Below, piece after piece: positions 6,713 through 13,902 of a stretch of 13,938 nt of DNA. The position numbers and the translations under genes were made by a program. Below the pieces are notes generated by a model. That model saw only the letters and a list, made by a program, of their open reading frames with translations, was not told the origin of the DNA and did not search any database. This stretch comes from JAWLCG01 sp041687295. GTDB taxonomy: Bacteria; Planctomycetota; Phycisphaerae; SM23-33; FEN-1343. The stretch spans positions 1 to 13,938 of the forward strand of contig JAWLCG010000096.1 in NCBI GenBank assembly GCA_041687295.1. The letters are read 5' to 3'. The first letter of the stretch is position 1, and each line of letters starts with the position of its first letter.

Positions 6713-7503
6713 GTCGAACTCTCCTCTGTTCGTTGACCTTGCGTGGCCCCGGTCAGCTCCTCGAGGCGCCCCACCGGCGCTCGGCCGGTCGCCTGGCGGA
6801 CCTGGGCCTCCGCACTTGTCTCTGTCATCGGCATAATCACCCCGCCGCTGACGGTGAAGCGCAGGGCCTCTTCAATCGACAGCGGCAGGTCGATCACCTC
6901 GTCCCGCCGCACCGTGATGGTGTAGCCGGTAAAGGGCGTCGGGCTCGACGGGATAAACACCGTCAGCAACTCCTCGCCCGTCGCCGCCATCAGCGACGCC
7001 AGGCCCGTGTTGGTCACCAGGCCCAGGCTCCAGAGCCCCTGACGCGGGTACTGCAGGGCGATGACCCGCTGAAAGGCCACCTGCTGCTCTTTGAGCACAA
7101 AGTCGGTCACCTGCTTGACCGACGGGTAGATCTGTCGGATCAGCGGCAGGCGCATCAGAAGCCGTTCGATCGACTGCCAGACCGTGTGGCCGATGATGCT
7201 GGCCACGAACAGCCCCAGGATGTAGATCAGCACGATCGCCAGAACGAACCCGGCAATGTCCACCCAGAAGGTGTCCAGGGCCTCGCGCACCCGCGCCTGG
7301 GCGTTGGTCAGCTCCACGTTCCAGAAGAACGAGTAGCCCCACCCGGCCAGCCACTTGCCCCCGCTGATGATCCGCTGGCCAATATGGTCGTTGACGATAT
7401 TGAACAGCCAGACGAGGACCGCGATCGTCAGGATGGTGGGGAGGATCGCAGCCAGACCTCGCGAAAAACGGCGTCGAAAGTCAGTCCAGAAGCCCGTTGC
7501 CAC
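6709..7503 (-). CDS. DUF502 (COV1-like) integral membrane protein
   Basis: The product is 264 aa. Two hydrophobic spans lie at about residues 15-36 (GLAAILPTILTIAVLVWLFN) and 82-105. A soluble domain follows with the DUF502 hallmark VFIPSSPTPFTGYTITVRRDE and then the VIDLPLSIEEALRFTVSGG region. The family is widespread in bacteria and includes plant COV1 proteins; its biochemical role is unknown. The start is GTG 7503, supported by AGGAG (7510-7514) six bases upstream. An ATG at 7593 would add 30 Arg-rich residues that belong to the leader. This is the first gene of the DUF502-hpf-PTS operon. Its stop overlaps the hpf start by 4 nt, so hpf output probably depends on its translation. Confidence 0.9.
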   Translation of the reverse strand: MATGFWTDFRRRFSRGLAAILPTILTIAVLVWLFNIVNDHIGQRIISGGKWLAGWGYSFFWNVELTNAQARVREALDTFWVDIAGFVLAIVLIYILGLFVASIIGHTVWQSIERLLMRLPLIRQIYPSVKQVTDFVLKEQQVAFQRVIALQYPRQGLWSLGLVTNTGLASLMAATGEELLTVFIPSSPTPFTGYTITVRRDEVIDLPLSIEEALRFTVSGGVIMPMTETSAEAQVRQATGRAPVGRLEELTGATQGQRTEESST

Positions 7504-7570
7504 CGAATGCTCCTGCCCACGCTGTCTCCGCCGGACCGGCCAGCGGCAGCGCGGAGCCAGCCGGGTACGC

Positions 7571-7582
7571 GATCCATGGATC
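7571..7582. other. 12-bp perfect palindrome in the DUF502 leader
   Basis: GATCCATGGATC is a perfect dyad in the untranslated leader of the DUF502-hpf operon. Two shorter dyads lie upstream in the same leader: GCGTT-C-AACGC (7641-7651) and ACCGC-AG-GCGGT (7656-7667). They may be operator half-sites or leader stems. Short dyads also occur by chance in GC-rich DNA, so confidence is low. Confidence 0.3.
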
Positions 7583-7693
7583 ACGCGCCCCACCGCACCG
7601 GCGCCCGTGGCGGAAACTCCACGTCAGCAATATCTTGTGTGCGTTCAACGCAATAACCGCAGGCGGTCGTGGTCGGCCTCCCACGTCCATGCA

Positions 7694-7722
7694 AGTGTAG
7701 CGGCCGCCGATAGCAGCGTCAA
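7694..7722 (-). promoter_or_regulatory. Sigma70-type promoter of the DUF502-hpf-PTS operon
   Basis: On the minus strand TTGACG (7717-7722) and TACACT (7694-7699) are 17 bp apart, matching the consensus at 5/6 and 4/6. The promoter lies directly downstream of the nuclease gene and fires toward DUF502. Transcription would start near 7687, giving a leader of about 184 nt. Confidence 0.65.
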
Positions 7723-7773
7723 GAACCAACGCCCCGCCCAGGGCCAGGCGCGACGAATGCTGGTTATCGGACG

Positions 7774-8373
7774 CTACCGGGCCGGGCCGCGCGACTCGAG
7801 GTAGTAGGGCAGCTCCTCGGGTTCGACCTCGGCCCAGAGCCCCCAGCCCTGCCGGCGGGCCAGCCGCATCGCCCGCTCGAATTCCACCGCGTGCGGATGC
7901 CCGTAGCGCGGGTCGGCGTAGGCGTAGCCCTGCTCGACCAGCAGGGCGTTGAGCATCCGCCCGTCGGGCAGGTACACGTACGCCAGCAGCCGATCGTAGC
8001 GGTCGCGGGTCTCGCCCGGCACCAGCCGAAGCCGGACCGGCCCCTGGCCGACCGTCCGGCGGGTGAAGGCCGATGCCTCCGGCCCGTAGTGCTGGACGGG
8101 CGTGTTGGGCTTGCGGGTCTCGGGCGTGTCGACACCCCAGAGCCGCACCGTCGTGGTCGCCTTCCGCCGGTCCGGCGCCGCCAGGCGGAAGGTGTCGCCG
8201 TCGACGTGCGATGCCACGACGAAGCTCTGGCCGTCGTAGCGCTGCAGGTCGTCCCGGCCCGTCTGCAGCAGGCCGGCGTGCTCCAGCAGCACCAGCACCG
8301 CCGCCACGGCCGCCACGACGGCCAGGGTTCGCCAGTTGACCGCGCGGTAGCGGGGGCGGCGCCGGCGTGTCAT
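7774..8373 (-). CDS. Membrane-anchored thermonuclease (staphylococcal nuclease-like)
   Basis: The product is 199 aa. It begins with a basic segment, then a hydrophobic anchor at about residues 16-31, so the catalytic domain probably lies outside the membrane. The SNase domain runs from about 50 to 183. HVDGDT holds Asp60, and VRLWGVDTPET holds Arg77, Asp82 and Glu85. HYGPEASAFT matches the S. aureus enzyme closely. DRYDRLLAY holds Arg128. These correspond to D21, R35, D40, E43 and R87 of staphylococcal nuclease, so the calcium site and catalytic residues look intact. The family cleaves DNA and RNA; the physiological substrate is unknown. The ATG lies 6 nt after the lysC stop with only a weak ribosome site, so it is probably co-transcribed and perhaps translationally coupled with lysC. 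Confidence 0.9.
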   Translation of the reverse strand: MTRRRRPRYRAVNWRTLAVVAAVAAVLVLLEHAGLLQTGRDDLQRYDGQSFVVASHVDGDTFRLAAPDRRKATTTVRLWGVDTPETRKPNTPVQHYGPEASAFTRRTVGQGPVRLRLVPGETRDRYDRLLAYVYLPDGRMLNALLVEQGYAYADPRYGHPHAVEFERAMRLARRQGWGLWAEVEPEELPYYLESRGPAR

Positions 8374-8379
8374 CGAACG

Positions 8380-9630
8380 TTAGCCCTTGGCGCCCTTGGC
8401 CTTCTTGCCGCCCGACCGCCCGGCGAGGTTGAACGCGTCGTGGACGGTCCGCAGCGCGTCCTTGCCCTGCTCGCGGTCGATAATGCAGGAGATCTTGATC
8501 TCGCTGGTCGTGATGTTGCGAATGTTGACGCCGGCCTTGGCCAGGGCGCCGAACATCCGCTCGGCCACGCCGGTGTGCACCCGCATGCCCACGCCGACGA
8601 CGCTGACCTTGGCCAGGTCGGTCTCGTACCCGGCCTCGGCGCCCTTGAGGCTGGTGCAGAGCTTCTCGCAGACGGCCTTGGCGTCGCCCAGCTCGGTCAG
8701 GTCGACCGTGAAGCTCAGCGTCGCGGTCTTGTCGTCGGCGGTGGTCTGGATGATGTCGTCCACGACAATGCCGGCATCGGCGATGGCGTGGAAGACGCGG
8801 GCGGCGACGCCGGGCTGGTCCGGCACGTTCTTGAGGGTGACGCGGGCGAGCTTTTCCTTCAGGGCCGCCCCGCGGACAACAATCTCTTCCATGGCGGTGG
8901 TCTCCGCGACGATCATGGTTCCCTTGCGGCTGTTCTGGCTGTTGCGGACGTGGATGGGCACGTCGTACTTCTTGGCGAACTCCACGGCCCGGTTGTGCAG
9001 CACGTTGACGCCCAGGCTGGCCAGCTCGAGCATCTCGTCATAGCTGATCGAGTCGAGCTTGCGGGCATTGGGCACGATCCGCGGGTCGGCGGTGTACACG
9101 CCGTCCACGTCGGTGTAGTTCTCGCAGACGTCGGCCTTGAGCACCGCCGCGATGGCCACCAGCGTCACGTTCGAGCCGCCCCGGCCCAGCGTTGTCAGGT
9201 CGCCGGCCTCGGTGACGCCCTGGAAGCCGGCCACGATGACGATCTTGCCCCCGTCGAGCTCCTGGTTGAGCCGCCGGGCGTTGATCCGCTTGAGCCGGGC
9301 CTTGGTGTGGGCGTCGTCGGTGACCATGCCGATCTGGCCGGCCGTGAAACTGATCGCCTTGGCGCCCAGGTCCTCCAGGGCCATCGCCATCAGGCTGATC
9401 GTCACCTGCTCGCCGGTGGTCAGCAGCTGGTCGTACTCGCGCTTGGACGGGCTCTTGCTGACCTGTTTGGCCAGGTCGTCCAGGACGTCGGTCGTCTTGC
9501 CCATGGCCGAGACGACCATGGCGACCCGGTGGCCCTGCTTCTGGGCGGCGATGGCCCGCTTGGCCGCGGCGCGGATCTTGTCCGCGTCGGCCACGCTCGT
9601 GCCGCCGAACTTCATCACGATGGTGCTCAT
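8380..9630 (-). CDS. lysC: Aspartokinase with two ACT domains
   Basis: Phosphorylates aspartate, the first step to lysine, threonine, methionine and diaminopimelate. It is 416 aa, a usual length for monofunctional enzymes. The kinase domain has KFGGTS at 7-12, SAMGKTTD at 41-48, TTGEQV at 71-76, LGRGGSN at 148-154 and YTDVDGVYTADPR at 172-184. Two ACT domains follow, at about 263-340 (KNVPDQPGVAARVF) and 342-404 (VGVGMRVHTGVAERMF), which in this family bind the feedback amino acids. A Lys/Gly-rich tail ends the chain. The usual motif is LGRGGSD; here position 154 is Asn. The start is ATG 9630, with GGGAG five bases upstream. There is a clear promoter candidate at 9690-9717. The nuclease gene follows 6 nt after. 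Confidence 0.96.
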   Translation of the reverse strand: MSTIVMKFGGTSVADADKIRAAAKRAIAAQKQGHRVAMVVSAMGKTTDVLDDLAKQVSKSPSKREYDQLLTTGEQVTISLMAMALEDLGAKAISFTAGQIGMVTDDAHTKARLKRINARRLNQELDGGKIVIVAGFQGVTEAGDLTTLGRGGSNVTLVAIAAVLKADVCENYTDVDGVYTADPRIVPNARKLDSISYDEMLELASLGVNVLHNRAVEFAKKYDVPIHVRNSQNSRKGTMIVAETTAMEEIVVRGAALKEKLARVTLKNVPDQPGVAARVFHAIADAGIVVDDIIQTTADDKTATLSFTVDLTELGDAKAVCEKLCTSLKGAEAGYETDLAKVSVVGVGMRVHTGVAERMFGALAKAGVNIRNITTSEIKISCIIDREQGKDALRTVHDAFNLAGRSGGKKAKGAKG

Positions 9631-9689
9631 GAGTGCTCCCTCGGTCTCGGGTTGGCCGGGCCGGCCCCGGCGCCGCGTGTAGCCCGAGT

Positions 9690-9717
9690 ACCTTAGCAGA
9701 AAAAACCGCAAAGTAAA
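9690..9717 (-). promoter_or_regulatory. lysC: Candidate lysC promoter
   Basis: TTTACT (9712-9717) and TAAGGT (9690-9695) are separated by 16 bp in an AT-rich pocket, rare in this window. The implied start near 9683 gives a 5' leader of about 50 nt. The match to sigma70 consensus is moderate (4/6 and 3/6). Confidence 0.45.
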
Positions 9718-9769
9718 GGTGTTGCCGTCCCGTCGCCCCAACCGCAGCCGGCAGGAAGGCGAGCGCCCG

Positions 9770-9854
9770 TCCTGGTAGGCCGGGCGCAGTCCGGCTGGGC
9801 CGAAGCGCCACATGGGGCCTCTTTCCCAAGCCGGACTGCGTCCGGCCTACAGGA
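9770..9854. repeat. REP/BIME-like nested palindromic element
   Basis: Two 30-nt arms, 9770-9799 and 9825-9854, are inverted copies of each other, differing by one substitution and two one-base indels, around a 25-nt centre. Each arm is itself a hairpin: GCCGGAC-TGC-GTCCGGC on the right is perfect, and the left has one wobble. The outer edges carry TAGGCCGG. A head-to-head pair of small palindromes fits the layout of REP/BIME elements moved by RAYT transposases. No transposase is nearby. A transcription-related hairpin is the alternative, but both flanking genes point away from it. Confidence 0.7.
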
Positions 9855-10041
9855 AAAGGCTTTGGCCCGTCCGCAACCCTGCGGCGCTTGGGCTTCCTGA
9901 GGCGATGGGTTCACAGTTCTTGCGGACTTGCGGGTAAAGGTGAGGGCTTAAAGCCTGTGTTCGCACGCGGCCGAATCGTCGGACAGGCTCTGGCCGGAGG
10001 CGGTCCCCCGTCATGGGGCCCCGGCGGTGGCGAATCGACCC

Positions 10042-10070
10042 TTGCGGCCCGCGGGGCGATGGGGTAGGTA
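10042..10070 (+). promoter_or_regulatory. Weak promoter candidate for the DUF2264 cassette
   Basis: TTGCGG (10042-10047) and TAGGTA (10065-10070) are 17 bp apart and about 40 bp before the gene. Only the spacing and the most conserved bases fit, so this is tentative. Confidence 0.25.
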
Positions 10071-10109
10071 TTTCGGGTGGCCCGTCGAGGCCCGGAAAGG
10101 AGAGCCGCC

Positions 10110-11981
10110 ATGGAGTACCCGCCGGTTGCGAGTCTGTCGTTGCAGGGCCGGGAGGGCGTCGAGGTCGCCCTGCAGGCGCTGCTCACGCCGATGCAGGCGA
10201 GGCTGAGCCCCGGGGCCGCCGAGCTGGTCGTCAGTGCGGCCGGGGCCAATACGGACATGCCCTCGCAGAGCCTCGAGGCCCTGTCGCGGATGATCTGGGG
10301 CCTGGCGCCGCTGCTGGCCGGCGGGGGCACCCACCCCGTCGCGGGCCGACTGGGCGATGCGCTGGCGCACGGCACCGACCCGGCCCACCCCGAGTACTGG
10401 GGCGCGGTCACTCAGCCCTGCATCCGCTCGGTCGAGATGGCCCCGCTGGGCTTCGCAATGGCCCTGCAGCCCGAGGCCTTCTACGGCCAACTGCCCCCGC
10501 AGGGCCGGGAGAACCTCTACCGCTGGCTCGAGCCGATCAACCGCACGCACCTCTGGCCCAACAACTGGCTGTTCTTCCGCGTACTGGTGAACCTGGGCTT
10601 CGCCCGCGTGGGCCGACCGACCGACGAGGCCAAGGTCGCCGAGGACCTCCAGCGCCTGGAGGGCTGGTACCTCAGCGACGGCTGGTACCAGGACGGCGAC
10701 ACGGGGCGGTGCGACTACTACATCGCCTTCGCGTTCCACTTCTACGGGCTGATCTACGCCACGCTGGCCGGCGAGCGCGACCCCGAGCGGGCCGACCGCT
10801 TCCGCCGCCGGGCGGCCGAGTTCGCCCAGCAGTACATCCACTGGTTCGCGCCGGACGGCTCGTCGTTCCCCTTCGGGCGCAGCCTGATCTACCGCTTCGC
10901 CGTGGCGAGCTTCTGGGGGGCGCTGGCCCTGGCGGGCGTCGAGGCCCTGCCGTGGGGCGTCATCAAGGGCCTGTACCTGCGCAACCTGCGGTGGTGGCTC
11001 CGCCGGCCGATTTTCACCGAGACGGGCCTGCTGACGCTGGGCTACGGCTACCCCAACCTCAACCTGCCCGAGACCTACTCCAGCCCCGGCTCGCCCTACT
11101 GGGCGTTCAAGGCCTTCCTGCCGCTGGCCCTGGCGGCGAGCCATCCGTTCTGGCAGGCCGAGGAGAAGCCCCTGCCCGCTCTGCCGGCCGTGGTGGTCCA
11201 GAAGCACCCGCGGATGATCCTCTGCCGCGACCGCGCCTCGGGCCACGTCGTCGCCCTCAACGGCGGCGGGCAGCTGGACGAGAAGTCCGAGGGACACCTG
11301 CGCTACGGCGACGCGAAGTACGCCAAGTTCGCCTACTCCAGCGCGTTCGGCTTCTCGCTGCCGCAGGACCGCCTGGGCCTGTTCTACGGCGCCTACGACA
11401 GCATGCTGGCCCTGAGCGACGACGGCCGGCACTACCGCAGCCGATGGTCCACCGAGGCCGGCCGGTTCGAGGGCACCAGCCACGTCTGCCGCTGGCGGCC
11501 CTGGCCGGACGTCGAGATCACCACCTGGCTGATCCCCGCGGGCCGATGGCACGTGCGGATCCACCGCCTGACTACGCCGCGGACCCTGCAGTCGGCCGAG
11601 GGGGGCTTCGCGCTGAAAAAGGACAACGAGGACCTCCGCCCCGGCGACACCGCCCGCGCCGAGGGGCCCGACGAGGCCCGGGTGGCCAACCGCTTCGGCC
11701 TGTGCGGCATCCGCGGCTATGACGGGCGGGCGGGACTGCTGATCAGCCCGGCCGCCAACACGAACCTCATCGAGCCGGTGACCGTCTTGCCGATGCTCAC
11801 CGGCGAGCTGGCCGCCGGCACGCACACCCTCGCCTGCGCGGTGCTGGGCCTGCCGGGCCCCGGCCAGCACGAGGCCGCCTGGCAGAACCCGCCGGCCGTG
11901 CGAATCGACGGCGACCGCGCGACCGTCAACGGACCCGACGGCGAGGTCTACTTCGACGCCGCCCTCACCGACGAGAGCTGA
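10110..11981 (+). CDS. DUF2264 domain-containing protein
   Basis: The product is 623 aa with no evident signal peptide, so it is probably cytosolic. Residues about 45-360 form an alpha-helical N-terminal part with family landmarks: the NNWLFFRVLVNLGF region (151-164), WYLSDGWYQDG (186-196), the YYIAFAFHFYGLIYA region (203-217), FGRSLIYRFAVASFW (255-269) and YSSPGSPYWAFKAF (323-336). From about 360 a beta-rich C-terminal part follows. The architecture resembles alpha-toroid plus beta-sandwich polysaccharide lyases and hydrolases, but DUF2264 has no established activity, so glycan processing is inferred. The start is ATG 10110, with AAAGGAGAG five bases upstream. It is the first gene of a three-gene unit, 24 nt before the isomerase-like gene, so the three probably act in one sugar pathway. 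Confidence 0.9.
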   Translation: MEYPPVASLSLQGREGVEVALQALLTPMQARLSPGAAELVVSAAGANTDMPSQSLEALSRMIWGLAPLLAGGGTHPVAGRLGDALAHGTDPAHPEYWGAVTQPCIRSVEMAPLGFAMALQPEAFYGQLPPQGRENLYRWLEPINRTHLWPNNWLFFRVLVNLGFARVGRPTDEAKVAEDLQRLEGWYLSDGWYQDGDTGRCDYYIAFAFHFYGLIYATLAGERDPERADRFRRRAAEFAQQYIHWFAPDGSSFPFGRSLIYRFAVASFWGALALAGVEALPWGVIKGLYLRNLRWWLRRPIFTETGLLTLGYGYPNLNLPETYSSPGSPYWAFKAFLPLALAASHPFWQAEEKPLPALPAVVVQKHPRMILCRDRASGHVVALNGGGQLDEKSEGHLRYGDAKYAKFAYSSAFGFSLPQDRLGLFYGAYDSMLALSDDGRHYRSRWSTEAGRFEGTSHVCRWRPWPDVEITTWLIPAGRWHVRIHRLTTPRTLQSAEGGFALKKDNEDLRPGDTARAEGPDEARVANRFGLCGIRGYDGRAGLLISPAANTNLIEPVTVLPMLTGELAAGTHTLACAVLGLPGPGQHEAAWQNPPAVRIDGDRATVNGPDGEVYFDAALTDES

Positions 11982-12005
11982 ACCCCGTACAGAGAAGGAC
12001 TCCAC

Positions 12006-12791
12006 ATGGCACGCATCCGCCAAAGCTTCTGCTACCCCTGCTTCCGCAAGGAAGGCCAGAGCCTCGACGAGCTGTTCGCCCTGGCGGCCGAGATCGGCTA
12101 TCCCGCCACGGAGCTGTGGGGCTGGGACGAGTCGCTCGACGAGATCGCCGCGACCGCGAAGAAGCACGGCCTGGCGATCGCGAGCATCTGCGGGCACGGC
12201 ACGCTGGAGGACGGGCTGAACAAGGTCGAGAACCACGACCGCATCGAGGCCGAGTTGATCCGTTCGATCGACAAGGCCGCCGAGTGGGGCATCCCCGGGG
12301 TGATCTGCTTCCCGGGCAACCGCAACCCCGGCCAGAGCGATCTGGACGGTCTGGTCGCTTGTGCGAAGGGCCTGCGGCGGGTGATCGGCCAGGCGGAGCG
12401 CAAGGGCGTCAACCTCAACGTCGAACTGCTCAACAGCAAGGTCGACCACCCCGGCTACCAGGCCGACCACCCCGACTGGGGCATTGCCCTGTGCGAGATG
12501 GTCGGCTCGGAGCGGGCGAAGCTGCTGTTCGACATCTACCACATGCAGATCATGACCGGCGACGTCATCCGCTACCTCCGCAAGGCCATGCCCTACATTG
12601 GCCACATGCACACGGCCGGCAACCCGGGGCGTAAGGACCTCGACGACACGCAGGAGATGAACTACGTCGGCATCTGCCGGGCCATCGCCGCGGCCGGCTA
12701 CGGGTACTTCATGGGCCACGAGCTGTTCCCCAAGGGCGATCGCGCCGAGGCCCTGCGCCACACCTTCACCGTGTGCGACCAGCAAGCGTAG
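12006..12791 (+). CDS. Hydroxypyruvate-isomerase-like TIM-barrel sugar isomerase/epimerase
   Basis: The product is 261 aa, one xylose-isomerase-like TIM barrel (AP endonuclease 2 superfamily), close in pattern to hydroxypyruvate isomerase (Hyi). Candidate metal and catalytic residues are Glu140 (NVELLNSK), Asp176 (LLFDIYHMQ), His202 (GHMHTAGNPGR) and Glu239 (GHELFP). In Hyi the position of His202 is usually Gln (HVQI/HIQI), so the metal site differs slightly. It probably interconverts a keto sugar or hydroxy-aldehyde by proton transfer at a divalent metal; the substrate cannot be named. The start ATG 12006 has AAGGA about six bases upstream. It lies 24 nt after the DUF2264 gene and 14 nt before the dehydrogenase, so co-transcription is very likely. 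Confidence 0.88.
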   Translation: MARIRQSFCYPCFRKEGQSLDELFALAAEIGYPATELWGWDESLDEIAATAKKHGLAIASICGHGTLEDGLNKVENHDRIEAELIRSIDKAAEWGIPGVICFPGNRNPGQSDLDGLVACAKGLRRVIGQAERKGVNLNVELLNSKVDHPGYQADHPDWGIALCEMVGSERAKLLFDIYHMQIMTGDVIRYLRKAMPYIGHMHTAGNPGRKDLDDTQEMNYVGICRAIAAAGYGYFMGHELFPKGDRAEALRHTFTVCDQQA

Positions 12792-12805
12792 AAAGGGGAT
12801 CCACC

Positions 12806-13852
12806 ATGCCGAAACGTCTGGCCATTGTGGGGCCGTACGAAGTGCAAGTGCTTGACTACGAGGACCCGCCGCTGCAGGCCGGGCAGGTCCGCGTGCGGAC
12901 GGAGTTGGCCTCGGGCAAGCACGGCACGACGACGGGCATGTTCGACGGCAGGGCCTACCAGAACCAGCAGTTCGACCCGGAGCTTCGGCTGTTCGTCGAT
13001 AAGCCCGGGGCGATCGCGCCGGGCGGCACGGCCGAGGCTCCGGGCAACAGCGGCACGACGGGCGTGGGCGTCGTCCGCGAGGTGGGCCCGGGCGTGGAGC
13101 GGTGGAAGGTGGCCGACCGCGTCTTCGGGCACATGGACGTCCGCGAGACGAACACCTGCGGGGCCGACGGGCTGTACGCGCTGGGCGAGATCGCGCCAGA
13201 GACGGCGCTGCTGCTGGAGCCGGCGTACGTCTCGATCCACTGCGTCCGCGAGTCGAACGTCCGCTACGGCGACGCGGTGGTCATCATCGGCCTGGGGGCG
13301 CTGGGTCTGATTGCGGTGGAGATGGCCCGGGCGGCGGGGGCCCAGCAGGTCTTCGCCGTGGACATGCTGGCCAACAGGCGGGCCTGGGCGGCCGGGCACG
13401 GCGCCGACGCGGTGTTCGACCCGCGCGAGGGCGACGTGGCCCTGGAGATCCGCCGCCTGACCGGCGGGCGGGGCGCGGACGTGGCCATCGAGACGGCCGG
13501 CGCATACCCTGCCCTGAACCTGGCGACCCGCTGCGTGCGCGTGGCGGGCACGGTCTGTGCGGCCGGCTTCTACCAGGGCGAGGGCCAGGGCCTGATGCTG
13601 GGCCGCGAGTTCCACCACAACCGCCTGACGATGATCGTGCCCCACGGTTGCGGCTGGGGCCACCCGCCGCGCGACTACCCCGGCTGGACCGAGAAGCGGG
13701 CCCACGACGCCATCGTCGCGATGATGCGCCGCGGCCTGCTGCGCTGCGAGGGGCTGATCGACCCGATCGTCCCGATCGAGCAGGGCCAGGCCGTCTTCGC
13801 CGCCATGCGCGACGACCCCGGCCGACTGCTCAAGTACGCCGTGCGGTTCTGA
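12806..13852 (+). CDS. MDR-family (alcohol) dehydrogenase lacking standard zinc ligands
   Basis: The product is 348 aa, a medium-chain dehydrogenase/reductase. The Rossmann motif IIGLGALG is at 160-167, and Asp186 after the second strand suggests NAD over NADP. A GROES-like domain precedes it and a catalytic-domain return follows. The expected zinc-binding CGTD is SGKHGTTT here (His39 in place of Cys), and the GHE motif reads GNS (80-82), so the classical catalytic zinc site is absent. Glu138 in LLEPA is kept. The structural-zinc Cys lobe is also missing. It likely oxidises or reduces a sugar or polyol made by its neighbours. The start ATG 12806 has AAAGGGG about six bases upstream. It is the last gene before a hairpin at 13881-13902. 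Confidence 0.9.
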   Translation: MPKRLAIVGPYEVQVLDYEDPPLQAGQVRVRTELASGKHGTTTGMFDGRAYQNQQFDPELRLFVDKPGAIAPGGTAEAPGNSGTTGVGVVREVGPGVERWKVADRVFGHMDVRETNTCGADGLYALGEIAPETALLLEPAYVSIHCVRESNVRYGDAVVIIGLGALGLIAVEMARAAGAQQVFAVDMLANRRAWAAGHGADAVFDPREGDVALEIRRLTGGRGADVAIETAGAYPALNLATRCVRVAGTVCAAGFYQGEGQGLMLGREFHHNRLTMIVPHGCGWGHPPRDYPGWTEKRAHDAIVAMMRRGLLRCEGLIDPIVPIEQGQAVFAAMRDDPGRLLKYAVRF

Positions 13853-13880
13853 CCGCCGGCCGGCGACCGGTTGGCCGGTA

Positions 13881-13902
13881 GGTCGGGGATACCACCCCGA
13901 CC
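13881..13902 (+). terminator. Hairpin after the sugar cassette
   Basis: GGTCGGGG (13881-13888), loop ATACCA and CCCCGACC (13895-13902) form a perfect 8-bp stem 28 nt past the dehydrogenase stop. No T-run follows. A smaller stem ACCGG-TTGG-CCGGT (13866-13879) precedes it, and GGTGTCGGGG at 13924-13933 could compete for the right arm. It is a probable transcript 3' end of the U-less type. Confidence 0.45.

Larger units (their letters stand above)
9631..10109. other. Divergent intergenic region, lysC / DUF2264
   Basis: This 479-bp region separates leftward lysC from the rightward sugar cassette. It contains a lysC promoter candidate (9690-9717), a nested palindromic element (9770-9854), the odd dyad GGCTT-A-AAGCC near 9945-9955, and a weak rightward promoter candidate (10042-10070). 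The frames open across it have no recognisable product. Confidence 0.7.

Noticed and set aside
7481..7729. 82-codon minus-strand frame in the DUF502 leader
   Set aside because: It begins upstream of the predicted transcription start, overlaps the DUF502 start in another frame, and has no recognisable motif or ribosome site.
7891..9696. 601-codon open frame on the plus strand
   Set aside because: Antisense to the nuclease and lysC, with Val/Asp/His/Gly-rich composition typical of mirrored GC-rich genes and no family resemblance.
9770..9854. Reading the nested palindrome as an intrinsic terminator
   Set aside because: Both flanking genes are transcribed away from it and no T-run follows on either strand.
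10011..12785. 924-codon open frame on the minus strand
   Set aside because: Antisense to the DUF2264 and TIM-barrel genes, which have clear family motifs and ribosome sites; the mirror frame has neither.
12698..13705. 335-codon open frame on the minus strand
   Set aside because: Antisense to the MDR dehydrogenase and without recognisable domains.
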